From contig CAZKYP010000011.1 in NCBI GenBank assembly GCA_964556885.1, positions 1 to 29,960 of the forward strand: 29,960 bases of DNA. The letters are read 5' to 3'. The notes under the pieces were generated by a model. That model ran no database searches. It was not told the origin of the DNA and worked only from the letters and a program-made list of their open reading frames with translations. Below, piece after piece: positions 16,329-25,761 of the stretch (position 1 is its first letter; each line of letters begins with the position of its first letter). A program made the position numbers and the translations under genes. This DNA is from CAZKYP01 sp964556885. Its GTDB lineage: Bacteria; Planctomycetota; Phycisphaerae; Sedimentisphaerales; Anaerobacaceae.

Positions 16329-18623
16329 TCAAAGATTAAGCCATGTTCTTACGAGCGTCTCCGCCTCGATCAGTTTGCTTCTGACAACCAGCAGTCCGAC
16401 GGCTAATTGAGGATCCGCCGCAAGTGTTTCTTCGATTGTATGTTTTTTCAGATCGCCGTTGGTGTTGTCATGGTCGGCTCTGACCAGAACGTCGTTGTCC
16501 CTTTGCATCTCGATCATTTCCTTGAGTTCGTCGCTTCTTAATACGATATTGACGTTCGGCCCGACTCCCCAGTCCGTTCTTCCCAGTTTTTTCATTGCTT
16601 CCTGGCTTTCAACTCTTTGATCCGAGGGGAGGTGATAATATGCCATTGTGTATTTCAGTTGCGCGCCTTCACCGGGATAACTTGTCACGCCCTGGACGCT
16701 GCCTTTTCCGTGAGTCCTGCCGCCGACGAGGATGGCTCTCTTGTATTTTTTGTCCGCTAAAGCCCCGGCGACAATTTCCGATGCACTGGCCGAAGAGGAA
16801 TTGATCAGTATGACAACCGGATAGTTCGGATGGGTTCCTTTTTTATGAGACGCTTCGTATGTCGGTGTAATACCGTCCCGCGGCTGTCTTTTGACGACCC
16901 AGTCGTCTGCGTCGATGAATTTGTCGGCTACTTCAACAGCACTGTCCAGCAGACCGCCCGTGTTGAATCGTAAATCAAGGATGAGGCCTTTAAGTCCGTC
17001 GGCTTCGAGCTTGCGTAATGCCTTCTCCAGGTCTGTAGAGGTTTCGGAAGAGAAGCTTGTTATGCGAATGTAACCGATGTTGTTCTTTTGATCGATGATA
17101 TAAAGCCACTTGCCGGTGTCGGTTCTTTGCCAGCCCCTGATTGTCGGTACCACTATTTTGTCCCTTGTGATTGTGATTTCCCATTTCTTATCTTCGATGG
17201 GACGAAATATCGACAAAGTGACGTCGGTGCCTTTCGGTCCGGTGATTTTATGTACCGCACATGTAAGGGTCATATCCTTGGTTTCAAGGCCGTTTACCTT
17301 TTCGATTATGTCCCCCGCGTCGAGGCCGGATTTGTAAGCCGGTGTGTCCGGCAGCAGGCTTGCGACGGTTAACTGTCCTTCCTGTTTGGAAATTTCTATA
17401 CCGATCCCGGTGAACTCGTTGGTCATTATCTTTTCGAAATCTTCGACCTGTCTGGGCCAGACCAGTGAGGTGTATGGATCCAGTGCGGACAACGCCGCTT
17501 CCACGAATTGTGAAATCAGCACCTCACGCGGGAATTTTACTGTTGCTTCGTTCAGTTCGAGAACCTTCTCGAATATATACACGAATCTGTCCTTGTCGAA
17601 ACCTGCGGGCTCGTTTAAGGAAGACTTGACCTGCTCGTTTAACGCATCGAGAACTACATTCCAGGCCGCGAGCTTTTTGGAATCCCGTATGTATTCCATT
17701 GGTTCGGATGATTCTGAGTTTTTGGAGTCTGATTCTGATTTGGTTTCGGGCAATTTCTCCATTACTTCCGAGAGAAGCTTGCAGCGTTCAAGACCTTTGA
17801 TCGCCATTTGATCGTAGTCGAGCATCCGGACATAGTATGCGGCCATAAAATTGACCGCCCGCAGGAAAATCCTTTCGTCGACGCCCTGATACCGCTCTTC
17901 GCGTGTTTCACAGGGGCTGTCTTCGAATGAAATTGCTATAGCGGCCCTGTCAAGAAGCTGCTGTGCGTAATCCTCATAGGCATCGTTGTTCGGGTCGATC
18001 GCTAACAACCATCGATAGCAGTTTGTATATGCCTCGAGCCATTTGCCCTCCACTTCGAGACGGGCGGCATTGTCTATTGATTTTTGCATAGCTTCTTTTA
18101 CGAACGGATCGGACAAAAGCTTTTGCTTTTGTTTGCTGTCTGCAAATTCAACAGCCCTGATAATAACGGCGAGTTTTTCTATGGTGTCGTTTACATCGTT
18201 TACATCGCCGACCTTACTGACATCATTCACGTCATTTACGCCGTTAACGTCCGTTTTAGTTCGCAGCTTTTCAAGCTCTGCCATGGTTTCTTCATAGGCG
18301 GCCTTTTTGGCTTCCTGTCGCTGCTTGTCGATAGTCTGGTATTCATTGGTTATATTCAGCAGTTCGGCCGGAGGGGAATTATTCTGAATCGGCACTGTTT
18401 CGAGCAATTTACCGGCGTCGTCGAACTTGCCCTGATAAATCAATTCACAGGCTCGCTCGATAATGTTGAGATTTACTTTATCGACTTGAGTTGTGCTGTT
18501 GTCGATTGCCGCCTGAACGGGTGCGAGTGTATATGTCAATAAAAATAGAGCAATGCTCAGCGGCCATACCAGCCATGTTGGATTAGATTTTGTGTTTTTT
18601 GTATTTAGCATTTTGTATCTCAT
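16329..18623 (-). CDS. C-terminal processing serine protease, S41 family, with PDZ domain
   Basis: 764 residues, larger than simple CtpA proteins. A signal peptide or anchor (about 17-38, ending APVQA) sends it to the periplasm. Residues 40-390 are a largely helical, charged extension. It contains a D-V-N repeat (125-146) and a serine/glutamate-rich linker (294-309). A PDZ domain spans about 402-475 (FTGIGIEIS to the GPKGTDVTL block). The S41 core follows, with catalytic S613 in SASASE (611-616) and K640 in HGKGSVQ. Family members trim C-termini of periplasmic proteins or degrade tagged ones; the substrate here is unknown. The start is uncertain: GAGAGGAG lies about 25 bases upstream, too far for the ATG, and codon 5 is another ATG. 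Confidence 0.9.
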   Translation of the reverse strand: MRYKMLNTKNTKSNPTWLVWPLSIALFLLTYTLAPVQAAIDNSTTQVDKVNLNIIERACELIYQGKFDDAGKLLETVPIQNNSPPAELLNITNEYQTIDKQRQEAKKAAYEETMAELEKLRTKTDVNGVNDVNDVSKVGDVNDVNDTIEKLAVIIRAVEFADSKQKQKLLSDPFVKEAMQKSIDNAARLEVEGKWLEAYTNCYRWLLAIDPNNDAYEDYAQQLLDRAAIAISFEDSPCETREERYQGVDERIFLRAVNFMAAYYVRMLDYDQMAIKGLERCKLLSEVMEKLPETKSESDSKNSESSEPMEYIRDSKKLAAWNVVLDALNEQVKSSLNEPAGFDKDRFVYIFEKVLELNEATVKFPREVLISQFVEAALSALDPYTSLVWPRQVEDFEKIMTNEFTGIGIEISKQEGQLTVASLLPDTPAYKSGLDAGDIIEKVNGLETKDMTLTCAVHKITGPKGTDVTLSIFRPIEDKKWEITITRDKIVVPTIRGWQRTDTGKWLYIIDQKNNIGYIRITSFSSETSTDLEKALRKLEADGLKGLILDLRFNTGGLLDSAVEVADKFIDADDWVVKRQPRDGITPTYEASHKKGTHPNYPVVILINSSSASASEIVAGALADKKYKRAILVGGRTHGKGSVQGVTSYPGEGAQLKYTMAYYHLPSDQRVESQEAMKKLGRTDWGVGPNVNIVLRSDELKEMIEMQRDNDVLVRADHDNTNGDLKKHTIEETLAADPQLAVGLLVVRSKLIEAETLVRTWLNL
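18186..18251 (-). repeat. In-frame D-V-N micro-repeat inside the S41 protease gene
   Basis: A degenerate repeat based on GTAAACGAT-like units encodes DVNGVNDVNDV and DVNDVND separated by a short SKVG spacer (residues 125-146). It sits in a charged region just after a predicted coiled stretch rich in E and K. Confidence 0.75.
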
Positions 18624-18729
18624 AAAAAATTAAAAATTAGACAGGGCTCCTCTCGAAATACTGTTATTCATGGCTCCCCGTAAAACGAACGTTTTTAATC
18701 TGTTATCATGAATCATAAATCTTATGTTG

Positions 18730-19680
18730 CTAACTGCACTCAGCGGCTTTACCGTTGCAGCCTAAAACGTGCAGCTTATGCTTGACCATCTTTTGTATCG
18801 CGTCTCTGGCCGGGCCGAGGTACTTGCGAGGGTCGAACTCGGCGGGTTTTTCCGCAAAGACCTGTCTGATCTTCGCGGTCAGCGCCATACGAAGATCGGT
18901 GTCGATATTAACTTTACATACACCCATCTTTGCGGCCCTGCTGACGGCCTCTTCCGGCACACCCATTGCATCGGGCATATTCCCGCCGTACTTATTAATA
19001 AGATCCTTAAATTCCTTCAAAACACTGCTCGAACCGTGCATTACCAGCGGAAAACCGGGCAATCTCCTGCCAATATCCTCCAGGATATCGAATGCCAGTT
19101 TCGGCTCTTTTTTAAACTTATAGGCCCCATGGCTGGTTCCTATGGCAACCGCCAATGAGTCGACGCCGCTTTTTTCAACGAACTCCTGGACCTCGCTCGG
19201 ATCGCAGAGATGCTTGCTGATATCGTCATGATCGACACCGACAACATCCTCTTCGATACCCCCGAGCTGGCCGAGTTCCGCTTCTACAACAACGTCGTAT
19301 TTATGTGCATAATCCACAACTTCCTTTGTTATACGTATGTTTTCCTCAAAAGGTTTGCTCGATGCATCAATCATTATCGAGGTAAAACCGTCTTCGACGA
19401 ACTCCTTGCAGGTCTGGAAGTTGTCGCCGTGGTCCAGATTGATTGCGATCGGGATATCCGGGTTCTCTTTTACCGCAACATCAATCATTGCCTTTAACCA
19501 ACTGTTGCTGGCGTATTCGCGGGCGCCGCGAGAAACCTGCAGAATCAAAGGGGCCTTTTCTTCGGCTATCGCGGCGATAATACCCTGGGTGATTTCCATG
19601 TTGTTAACGTTGAACGCGCCGATTGCATATCCGTTTTTATATGCCATTTCGAACATTTTTCTGGTATTTACCAGTGCCAT
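18730..19680 (-). CDS. fba: Class II (zinc) fructose-bisphosphate aldolase
   Basis: 316 residues. It cleaves or forms fructose 1,6-bisphosphate in glycolysis and gluconeogenesis, in the cytoplasm. The class II pattern is clear: GAFNVNNME (21-29), NLDHGD with D83 as proton donor and H84 as zinc ligand, E135 in VEAELGQLGG, H184 in GTSHGAYK, H215 in VMHGSSS, and the phosphate-binding NIDTDLR. The short GVDHDD loop and overall length are closest to the Fba/GatY group; tagatose-bisphosphate activity cannot be excluded. AAGGAG just upstream of the ATG is a strong ribosome site. The 288-base gap upstream contains only a TATAAC at 19773-19778 (minus) without a good -35, and a small TCCGG/CCGGA hairpin at 19725-19740. 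Confidence 0.93.
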   Translation of the reverse strand: MALVNTRKMFEMAYKNGYAIGAFNVNNMEITQGIIAAIAEEKAPLILQVSRGAREYASNSWLKAMIDVAVKENPDIPIAINLDHGDNFQTCKEFVEDGFTSIMIDASSKPFEENIRITKEVVDYAHKYDVVVEAELGQLGGIEEDVVGVDHDDISKHLCDPSEVQEFVEKSGVDSLAVAIGTSHGAYKFKKEPKLAFDILEDIGRRLPGFPLVMHGSSSVLKEFKDLINKYGGNMPDAMGVPEEAVSRAAKMGVCKVNIDTDLRMALTAKIRQVFAEKPAEFDPRKYLGPARDAIQKMVKHKLHVLGCNGKAAECS

Positions 19681-19968
19681 AATATATTCTCCTTACTTTA
19701 ATTTTTCGCGTTTTTTCGTGTTTATCCGGATTTTACCGGACTTCCGTTGGCCGTTGTCGTACGAAAAAGCCAGTTATACTATTGCTGTAAAACTGACGTG
19801 GGACATATTTAGAAAAGGGAAAGACGCTGGATTTCTCCTTTTCAGACACGGCAGACTCATCGAGCAAGGATCTACCCCGATTATCCGAGAAGATCGAAAA
19901 AATCTCCTAAATCATATAGATTCGGTTTCGACTTTGCAATGTTTTTCTGTTTTAACACCCAATTACCG

Positions 19969-22900
19969 CTAATAACCGGCCGCTCCGCCCACTGTAGTGT
20001 ATCTCCTTTGCCCGATCGAAAGGTCCGGCACGCCCTGGGGCCATAAGCTGAAAACCACTGCGTGCTCTTTCAGCGATTCATCCGCACTGTAGGTCAGACT
20101 CCAGTATATTCTGTGATATTGTCTTATTAATGTTAGGTCGCTGCGCACTGTTTTCCCATAGTCGAAATCGACCTGTTGCGAAAAGACCATCGTATATCTC
20201 GGGTCAAGCACATAAGTGATTGCGAAATTGAACATGTTCGAGCCTTTTTCGCCGAAACCGTTATTAAATCGCTTCAGATACCTGCTGCCGATATAATAGC
20301 TCAGGTTGGGCCATCGCATATGTGTAAAACCGACATTGAACTGCTGTACTACGCCGCTTTGCATATCGTAATACATGTCCGAAAGCAGGGCGGTAGTATC
20401 GCTTAGAAGCCAGCTATAGTCGGCGGTGAAATTATTACGTCTCGGCCCGAATGTTACGCTGCCGCGTCTGTCCTGTTGTAAAGTTCCCCCTCTCGGCGGC
20501 CTGTAGGTATTGATTATCGGAATAAATGGTTTGTTCCAGAGAAATCGGTCCGGTCCTGACTGGGCGCTGCCGGAATCATTTACCCAGGTAACGTCCATGT
20601 CCAGCCGCATCCAGTCGACGGTCCGCTGATTTTCTCCGACGCCGTGTTTTGTCTGTAGCCGCTGTGAAATACCGAAGTTCACCGTATCACGTTGTTCGAT
20701 TACCGAATCGGCCTGAGTATATTGTACCGCTACTAAGTGCGGCTCTATCACGTGACGCAACTGGTTCACGTCCCAGACCTTTGATTTGACTTCGGGGAAG
20801 ACTTTCCAGAACGACGCCGGTGTAATTCTTACGCCGCTCTCGCCGTACCAGACCTCATCTAAGTTTTTATCCGTTCCCCCGTCAAGGTCCCTGTAGAAGC
20901 CGAATTCGTCCTCCGAAGCTACTGTACCGGCAACAAAAGGTACGATTTTTATCTTGTCATAAGAAAGGGGCATATCTATCTCGTTACGGGTGGTGGCTAA
21001 AGAATAGATATTCTCCCGGTTATGAGTCATGTTGGATTCGGCGTATCGCTGTCTAAATCTGCTGACCTGGGTGTCACTGTATAAAGTTAGTCTGTCGTTC
21101 CAAAACGATTGTCCGGTCCAGTGAAATTCAGCGGTAGGCAGTTCCTCTAATTTATTGACGAAATCGTTAATTCGCACGTTTCCCAGCAGTGAAAGGCCCC
21201 AGTTGCTTTCGATACGTTTCAGGTGAACAAGCGTTTCCTGCTCCTTTCCGACGTTGAATTCGTTGCGGTAAAACGACTCGAGAAAATTTTCGTCGGAGGC
21301 GTAGCTGATTTCCGTCGTAAGCTGCCAGTTATAAGGCAGAAATTGCCGGTGCTGCCAGCGAAGCCGCCCGCGAAGCTCGCGAGGTGGTTCGATGTCTCTT
21401 CGTGTTTTGTTCCTGCCGAGTTTATCTTCGCCGTGATCATCAATTATATAGCCCAGGAACCGGCCGAAGTTTTTATCTCCGGTGTAATCGCTTTCGATCC
21501 CGACACCGACACCTCGTTTGCTGTAATAATCAAGCGCCAGAGTAGTGTCCGTACCTTCAGGCTCCTGAAGCCCGAGGAGCCGGGAGAGGTACCACTGGGT
21601 TTCGATTGATGTTCCCCATGTATTGTCGTAGCCGGCCTGCGCGCTTTTTATGGGCAGGTCGGACCTTTGCAGGTTGGTGCGCATGTAAGGCCAGTAAAAA
21701 AATGTATTGTCGTAATATTTCAGCCGCACATCGCGCATCTGTGCATCCCAGCTTTCTCTTGGAACATCACCTTGCTGCTGGTCGATTGCAGTCGTATCTG
21801 TGATGATTACACTTGAGGCGTTCATTGAAACCTGGGGCTCGTAAAATTCGCTTGTGGTCAGTGTGATATCGTCGGCTGCGAATTGATTTTCCGCGACTTG
21901 TCTGAGCTTGGCCGCACGGACATAAATCGGAATACCTTCGGTCGTATCGAAGTTTCTCATCAGGGCGTTTATTGCGAGAGCTTTTTTCCTTTCGAAATCA
22001 TAGAATATCTCGTCGGCCTGTATCGTCCGCCGCCCTTCGGTCATTGTCACATTTCCGGATATGTAAATCGCCTCTATGGCTCTTCCGGCCAGAAGGTCCT
22101 GTGTCTGGCCGTCGTTCTGGACGGAATTGGGTTCCTGGTCGGTATAAAAGATGACCGCATTATCGGCCTGCAATTCCAGAAGCTCGCCTCCTTCATTTTG
22201 TTTCTGCCAGATATAGGATCTGCCTATTGCTGTTCCAATCTTTTTCTCATTGTCCCAATTTATCCTGAATGCAGTCTCGCCGGCGGGCGAGATATTAATC
22301 GGGTATCGAAAACGCAACATTTCCTGCTGTGATTTTGTGCCGGCTTGCCCGGTTTTTGCAGGTATATCTACCGTTCCGAGATACATCTTCGGCTGTGCTG
22401 TTGATGTGAGTGGTTCTTCGGTCTCGGCGGCTTGCGGTCCGAAACCGGCGTTTTTCAGTACTGAAAATGCGGTTTTGTAAAGCTCCAGCCCTCGAGGATC
22501 ACTATCCTGACGTTTGTCTGCGGTCACGAAAACTTCGCCGCTGACGTCGAACCAGACCACCATAGTCCGCCCTTTTTCAATCACCCTTGTGCCCGGTTCT
22601 AATGCGGCCGCACCTTTGGTTTTCTGGGTTGAGATATTTCCATGCAGGTACGCCACAGTCTTGTGATGAGTTATGGTTCGGTTGTCGGCGGATTGGAGTC
22701 TCGTATCGCGGCGGTTTTCAATGGTGCTTTCGAGCCAGATTACCGCCTCATCGCCGGAGTACTGATACGGCCCGGTTGATATTGAAAAGCCGCCCTGCAA
22801 AACGAGGGTGTGTTTGACTATGTGCTCGGTGGCGCTTGACTGATAGCTTATAAGCTCCCGGCAGCGAAGATGCAGGTCCCGGCCGGCGAATGCACCTGCG

Positions 22901-23037
22901 TCAATATCAGCCTGTGTGGCAGCCTCATCCAGATCGTTTTTATCTGGATGGGGATGGTCGGTTGCGGCTCGGCTAAGCTCGGCGAAACCGAAGAACAGAA
23001 CAGATAATATTGATATAGACAACATCCTGTTTAGCAT
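19969..23037 (-). CDS. lptD: LPS-assembly protein LptD-like outer-membrane protein
   Basis: 1022 residues. LptD receives lipopolysaccharide from the periplasmic Lpt bridge and inserts it into the outer leaflet. A signal peptide covers about 1-25. An OstA/LptA-like beta-jellyroll lies at about 320-395 (AIYISGNVTMTEGRRTIQADEIFYD). A large barrel follows (about 430-1022) with FYWPYMRTNL, many aromatic-alternating strands and a terminal tyrosine, as expected for a BAM substrate. Residues 26-310 form a long N-terminal region that also looks beta-rich and may hold further OstA-like repeats. Only one cysteine (C59) is present, so the disulfide network of E. coli LptD is absent. AGGGA five bases before the ATG supports the start. 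It is well above the usual 750-850 residues. Confidence 0.83.
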   Translation of the reverse strand: MLNRMLSISILSVLFFGFAELSRAATDHPHPDKNDLDEAATQADIDAGAFAGRDLHLRCRELISYQSSATEHIVKHTLVLQGGFSISTGPYQYSGDEAVIWLESTIENRRDTRLQSADNRTITHHKTVAYLHGNISTQKTKGAAALEPGTRVIEKGRTMVVWFDVSGEVFVTADKRQDSDPRGLELYKTAFSVLKNAGFGPQAAETEEPLTSTAQPKMYLGTVDIPAKTGQAGTKSQQEMLRFRYPINISPAGETAFRINWDNEKKIGTAIGRSYIWQKQNEGGELLELQADNAVIFYTDQEPNSVQNDGQTQDLLAGRAIEAIYISGNVTMTEGRRTIQADEIFYDFERKKALAINALMRNFDTTEGIPIYVRAAKLRQVAENQFAADDITLTTSEFYEPQVSMNASSVIITDTTAIDQQQGDVPRESWDAQMRDVRLKYYDNTFFYWPYMRTNLQRSDLPIKSAQAGYDNTWGTSIETQWYLSRLLGLQEPEGTDTTLALDYYSKRGVGVGIESDYTGDKNFGRFLGYIIDDHGEDKLGRNKTRRDIEPPRELRGRLRWQHRQFLPYNWQLTTEISYASDENFLESFYRNEFNVGKEQETLVHLKRIESNWGLSLLGNVRINDFVNKLEELPTAEFHWTGQSFWNDRLTLYSDTQVSRFRQRYAESNMTHNRENIYSLATTRNEIDMPLSYDKIKIVPFVAGTVASEDEFGFYRDLDGGTDKNLDEVWYGESGVRITPASFWKVFPEVKSKVWDVNQLRHVIEPHLVAVQYTQADSVIEQRDTVNFGISQRLQTKHGVGENQRTVDWMRLDMDVTWVNDSGSAQSGPDRFLWNKPFIPIINTYRPPRGGTLQQDRRGSVTFGPRRNNFTADYSWLLSDTTALLSDMYYDMQSGVVQQFNVGFTHMRWPNLSYYIGSRYLKRFNNGFGEKGSNMFNFAITYVLDPRYTMVFSQQVDFDYGKTVRSDLTLIRQYHRIYWSLTYSADESLKEHAVVFSLWPQGVPDLSIGQRRYTTVGGAAGY

Positions 23038-23088
23038 TTTCGTCCCTGTATAAGAGTATCCGGCGAATACCGGTCCGGATGAGAGCAG

Positions 23089-23094
23089 ATTATA
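23089..23094 (-). promoter_or_regulatory. Possible -10 element for the LptD-like gene
   Basis: A perfect TATAAT lies 52-57 bases before the ATG at 23037, within the 168-base divergent spacer. No good -35 stands at the right distance (CTGGCT at 17 bases). The site is nearly palindromic (ATTATAAT), so it could equally face the small gene on the plus strand. Confidence 0.25.
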
Positions 23095-23205
23095 ATCGGT
23101 TGTCGCGGCAAAGCCAGCAAAAACCTGCTTTATTACATTAATAATCTATATAAGGATTTTTATCGGGACTTGATTTGTCTGGGATTTTGTTATAAAAGGA
23201 TAAGC

Positions 23206-23487
23206 ATGGCAAAAAGAGAATATTCGCAGCATCAAAAATCTGTAATATCGAACTACTACAGCAACCTCGATACGATAATGCTCCAGAAGCTCAGCGACCT
23301 CGTGGGCGAGCTGTACCTGGCAGAGCACGGGTCCGCAAAGCAGGAGCGGCTCTGGCAAAGGGTGCATAAGGCGATGAAGCAATTGAATATTCCTGATGCA
23401 ATTGCCGAGCACATCATGCAAAAGCGCGACCCCGTAATCCTCGCCAAAAACCTCCAGGACTGGCTGGCCCACAGCAAGAAAAAATAA
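23206..23487 (+). CDS. Small conserved-looking hypothetical protein
   Basis: 93 residues, mostly helical and charged, with no signal peptide or membrane segment. Features seen: MAKREYS start, a DTIMLQKLSDLVGELYLAE helix (about 21-39), a Q/K-rich middle, KRDPVILAKNLQDWL near the end and a lysine tail (KKK). The ATG at 23206 is preferred over an upstream in-frame start at 23170, because AAAGGA lies five bases before it and the added residues look like untranslated leader. I think similar short proteins occur in other Planctomycetota, but this is from memory and not verified. It stands alone on the plus strand, divergent from the LptD-like gene and convergent with the metallo-hydrolase gene 36 bases on. 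The function is unknown. Confidence 0.7.
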   Translation: MAKREYSQHQKSVISNYYSNLDTIMLQKLSDLVGELYLAEHGSAKQERLWQRVHKAMKQLNIPDAIAEHIMQKRDPVILAKNLQDWLAHSKKK

Positions 23488-23523
23488 TTTCCTCAAAATC
23501 GTAAAGAGCGATATTTCGCGCCA

Positions 23524-24516
23524 TTACTGTTCATAGAATTGCATAAAAACTTCGAGGTCTTTGACGTCCACGGTGCCATCGCCGAAGAGGCCCGGGGCTA
23601 CATCGTACAGCGGCTCGTTCGTTTTCCAGTGCTCGATGAACATAACCAAATCGTTTATATCAACTCTCCCGTCTTCGTTGAAGTCACACCGGTTCGGAAT
23701 TGTGACCGGGCCGATTCCCATAGGAACAAAATCGCCGCCGAACTCCTGCTCGAACAATTCGATTGCCACCTCGCCTGTGCAGTGACTCGGCCCGACCTTT
23801 TGCACGCCCAGTGACTGAATCTGTTGAATTTTACTGACGACCTGGGAATCTGTATCACTATTAAGGTGAAAGCCCCCGAACACAAAGTAAATATCTTTTC
23901 GAAACAACTGCTTGGCCTTCTGGAGCATCGGCACGATGCCGGGATGAGCGCAGCCGGTAATTACAACCAATCCCTGCGGCGTATCCAGAATCATAAACTG
24001 CTCGTCCAGGGTCCCGATTCTCATCCTGACCAGATGGACTCCGTCGCATATCTGCACCGGTTCGTCCGGCAGCACGACCGTCGCTCCGCGAGATTCGGCC
24101 ATCTGGATAAGGCTCACCGAGACCGTCAGCGGCAGGTACGCCATGACATTACTATTCCTGCCCAGGAACGCTTCCAGTCCGCCGGTGTGGTCGTAATGAT
24201 CGTGCGATATCGCAACCAGCTCGACGTCTCCGGCGTCGACTTGCAGCTTGTCCATGTTTTCGAGCAGAAGCTCACCGTTCGCCCCGGTATCGAAGAGAAT
24301 GCACTTTTCCGTGCCCTTGATGATGCACGAAAAACCCCAGTCCGGTGTGCAGCCTTCGGTCAGAGTATAATTGTCATAAAGAACGGTGATTCGGATACCT
24401 TCTGCGGAATTCGGTTCGCTTGTCTGGCTGCCTGCGGCTATTCGGCTCATGATAATTAATCCTAATATAATACCGACATGAAAAGTTCTAAAGTTGGAAT
24501 TTTCGAACGATTTCAT
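23524..24516 (-). CDS. Exported COG1237-type metallo-beta-lactamase-fold protein with dockerin tail
   Basis: 330 residues. An N-terminal hydrophobic segment (about 11-29) suggests export. The MBL domain has the metal motif HDHYDH (105-110), CILFDTGANG before it, TGCAHPG with H191, GGFHL and SHCTG with H245. This set resembles the COG1237 family, annotated as a beta-ribofuranosylaminobenzene phosphate synthase subunit in methanopterin synthesis, although most members are uncharacterised. Residues about 277-329 are a dockerin-type pair of calcium loops (DFNEDGRVDINDL, then FGDGTVDVKDL). ATG 24516 is chosen over 24537 because AAAGGAAAA precedes it. It follows the FG-GAP gene by 49 bases and is probably co-transcribed. 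A cytoplasmic-type enzyme fold on an exported, dockerin-tailed protein is unusual. Confidence 0.82.
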   Translation of the reverse strand: MKSFENSNFRTFHVGIILGLIIMSRIAAGSQTSEPNSAEGIRITVLYDNYTLTEGCTPDWGFSCIIKGTEKCILFDTGANGELLLENMDKLQVDAGDVELVAISHDHYDHTGGLEAFLGRNSNVMAYLPLTVSVSLIQMAESRGATVVLPDEPVQICDGVHLVRMRIGTLDEQFMILDTPQGLVVITGCAHPGIVPMLQKAKQLFRKDIYFVFGGFHLNSDTDSQVVSKIQQIQSLGVQKVGPSHCTGEVAIELFEQEFGGDFVPMGIGPVTIPNRCDFNEDGRVDINDLVMFIEHWKTNEPLYDVAPGLFGDGTVDVKDLEVFMQFYEQ

Positions 24517-24565
24517 CTTTGGTTTTCCTTTCTGCATAAGAATATATCAGAATCAATCCTGCTAA

Positions 24566-25729
24566 TCAATCTTCATTGTGAATAAGGACGTTGATAAAAA
24601 TCTGTACGGCGTTCGGATAAACGACGGCCGCGTCTAAATCATCGTCTCCGTCCAGGTCCGCAAGGGCGACGTTTACGCTTTCTTCGTCACCCAAATTTAG
24701 ATTTGCGTTCGTAAAGTAACCTTTTCCGTCGTTGAGCCATACTTCATCGGGCCGCGTTTGCTGCCAGAGGCTGTTGATAACAAAGGCATCGAGGTCCCCG
24801 TCAAGGTCCAGATCGCCTAATGCGACTCCGGTTGTCGGCAGCGTGCCGAGACGCTGGCGGCTGTCCTGAAATATCCCGTCGCCCTGGTTGAACCAGACTT
24901 TGTTCGCACATGCGGCTGAGTTCTGGCTGCTCAAATGTGTCACGAAGGCATCGAGGTCCCCGTCTCCGTCCAGGTCGGCCAGTTGGGCATCGCGGCTTTC
25001 AATTGTTCCAAGCGAGAGGGCACCGTCTGTGAAAAATCCTTTGCCGTCATTGAGCCAGAACTTATTGCCGTAGTTGATGTAGTTGCCTATGAGTGCATCG
25101 ATGTCACCGTCGGCGTCGATGTCTCCGAGGCTGACCGAGCGAGATTCGGCGTTGCCGAGCGACTGGCCGCTGTTGGTAAATCTTCCATGACCGTCGTTGA
25201 ACCATATACAATGCCCGCCGCCTACGTTGTGATTATTTTCCCAGATAGGGTGATTGCCGGCGAAGGCATCCAGGTCCCCATCGCCGTCGAGGTCGGCCAG
25301 TGCCACGGCGCCGGTATTGTTATGGCCCAGGGCCTGCCCGCTGTCGGTGAAGCGGCCTGAGCCGTCGTTAAGCCAGACCTTGTTGGGATTGCCGCCGGAG
25401 TAGGCCCCGTTGGCCACGAACGCATCTATATCACCGTCATAGTCCAGGTCCGCCAGTGCCACGGCGAAGCTGTTGAGATTTCCCATACGCTGGCCCGAAT
25501 CGACAAACGTGCCGTCTCCCCGGTTGAAATATACACTGTTCGGCCTTCCTGCGTTCCATACGCCGCACGCCACAAAGATGTCGACGTCACCGTCTCCGTC
25601 GAGGTCGGCAACGGCAAGGTTCTCGCTGTCGAGAGTCGGTATCAATTGACCGCGAAGGAAATCCACTTCGGCGGGAGCCGCACTGCACGACAAATAAATG
25701 GAAATAACGAGCATCGAAAAAGTTTTCAT
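24566..25729 (-). CDS. Secreted seven-bladed FG-GAP/VCBS beta-propeller protein
   Basis: 387 residues. A short signal peptide (to about residue 20, SAAPA|EV) is followed by seven consecutive repeats of about 50 residues. Each has a calcium-binding DxDGDGDxD loop (ADLDGDGDLDAFV) and a WLNDGxGxFTDSGQxLG strand. Seven repeats fill a complete propeller, with essentially nothing else. Such domains bind surfaces, carbohydrates or proteins outside the cell; the ligand here is unknown. The frame continues upstream to 25885, but ATG 25729 is chosen because GGAGG lies five bases before it and the signal peptide begins there. It lies 32 bases after the larger propeller gene and 49 before the dockerin-tailed hydrolase, forming a three-gene secreted set. 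Confidence 0.88.
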   Translation of the reverse strand: MKTFSMLVISIYLSCSAAPAEVDFLRGQLIPTLDSENLAVADLDGDGDVDIFVACGVWNAGRPNSVYFNRGDGTFVDSGQRMGNLNSFAVALADLDYDGDIDAFVANGAYSGGNPNKVWLNDGSGRFTDSGQALGHNNTGAVALADLDGDGDLDAFAGNHPIWENNHNVGGGHCIWFNDGHGRFTNSGQSLGNAESRSVSLGDIDADGDIDALIGNYINYGNKFWLNDGKGFFTDGALSLGTIESRDAQLADLDGDGDLDAFVTHLSSQNSAACANKVWFNQGDGIFQDSRQRLGTLPTTGVALGDLDLDGDLDAFVINSLWQQTRPDEVWLNDGKGYFTNANLNLGDEESVNVALADLDGDDDLDAAVVYPNAVQIFINVLIHNED

Positions 25730-25761
25730 GTTTACCTCCGAAAAATATTTGGAATTATTTA

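Noticed and set aside
23170..23205. Earlier start of the small plus-strand protein
   Set aside because: No ribosome site precedes it, while AAAGGA is well placed for ATG 23206.
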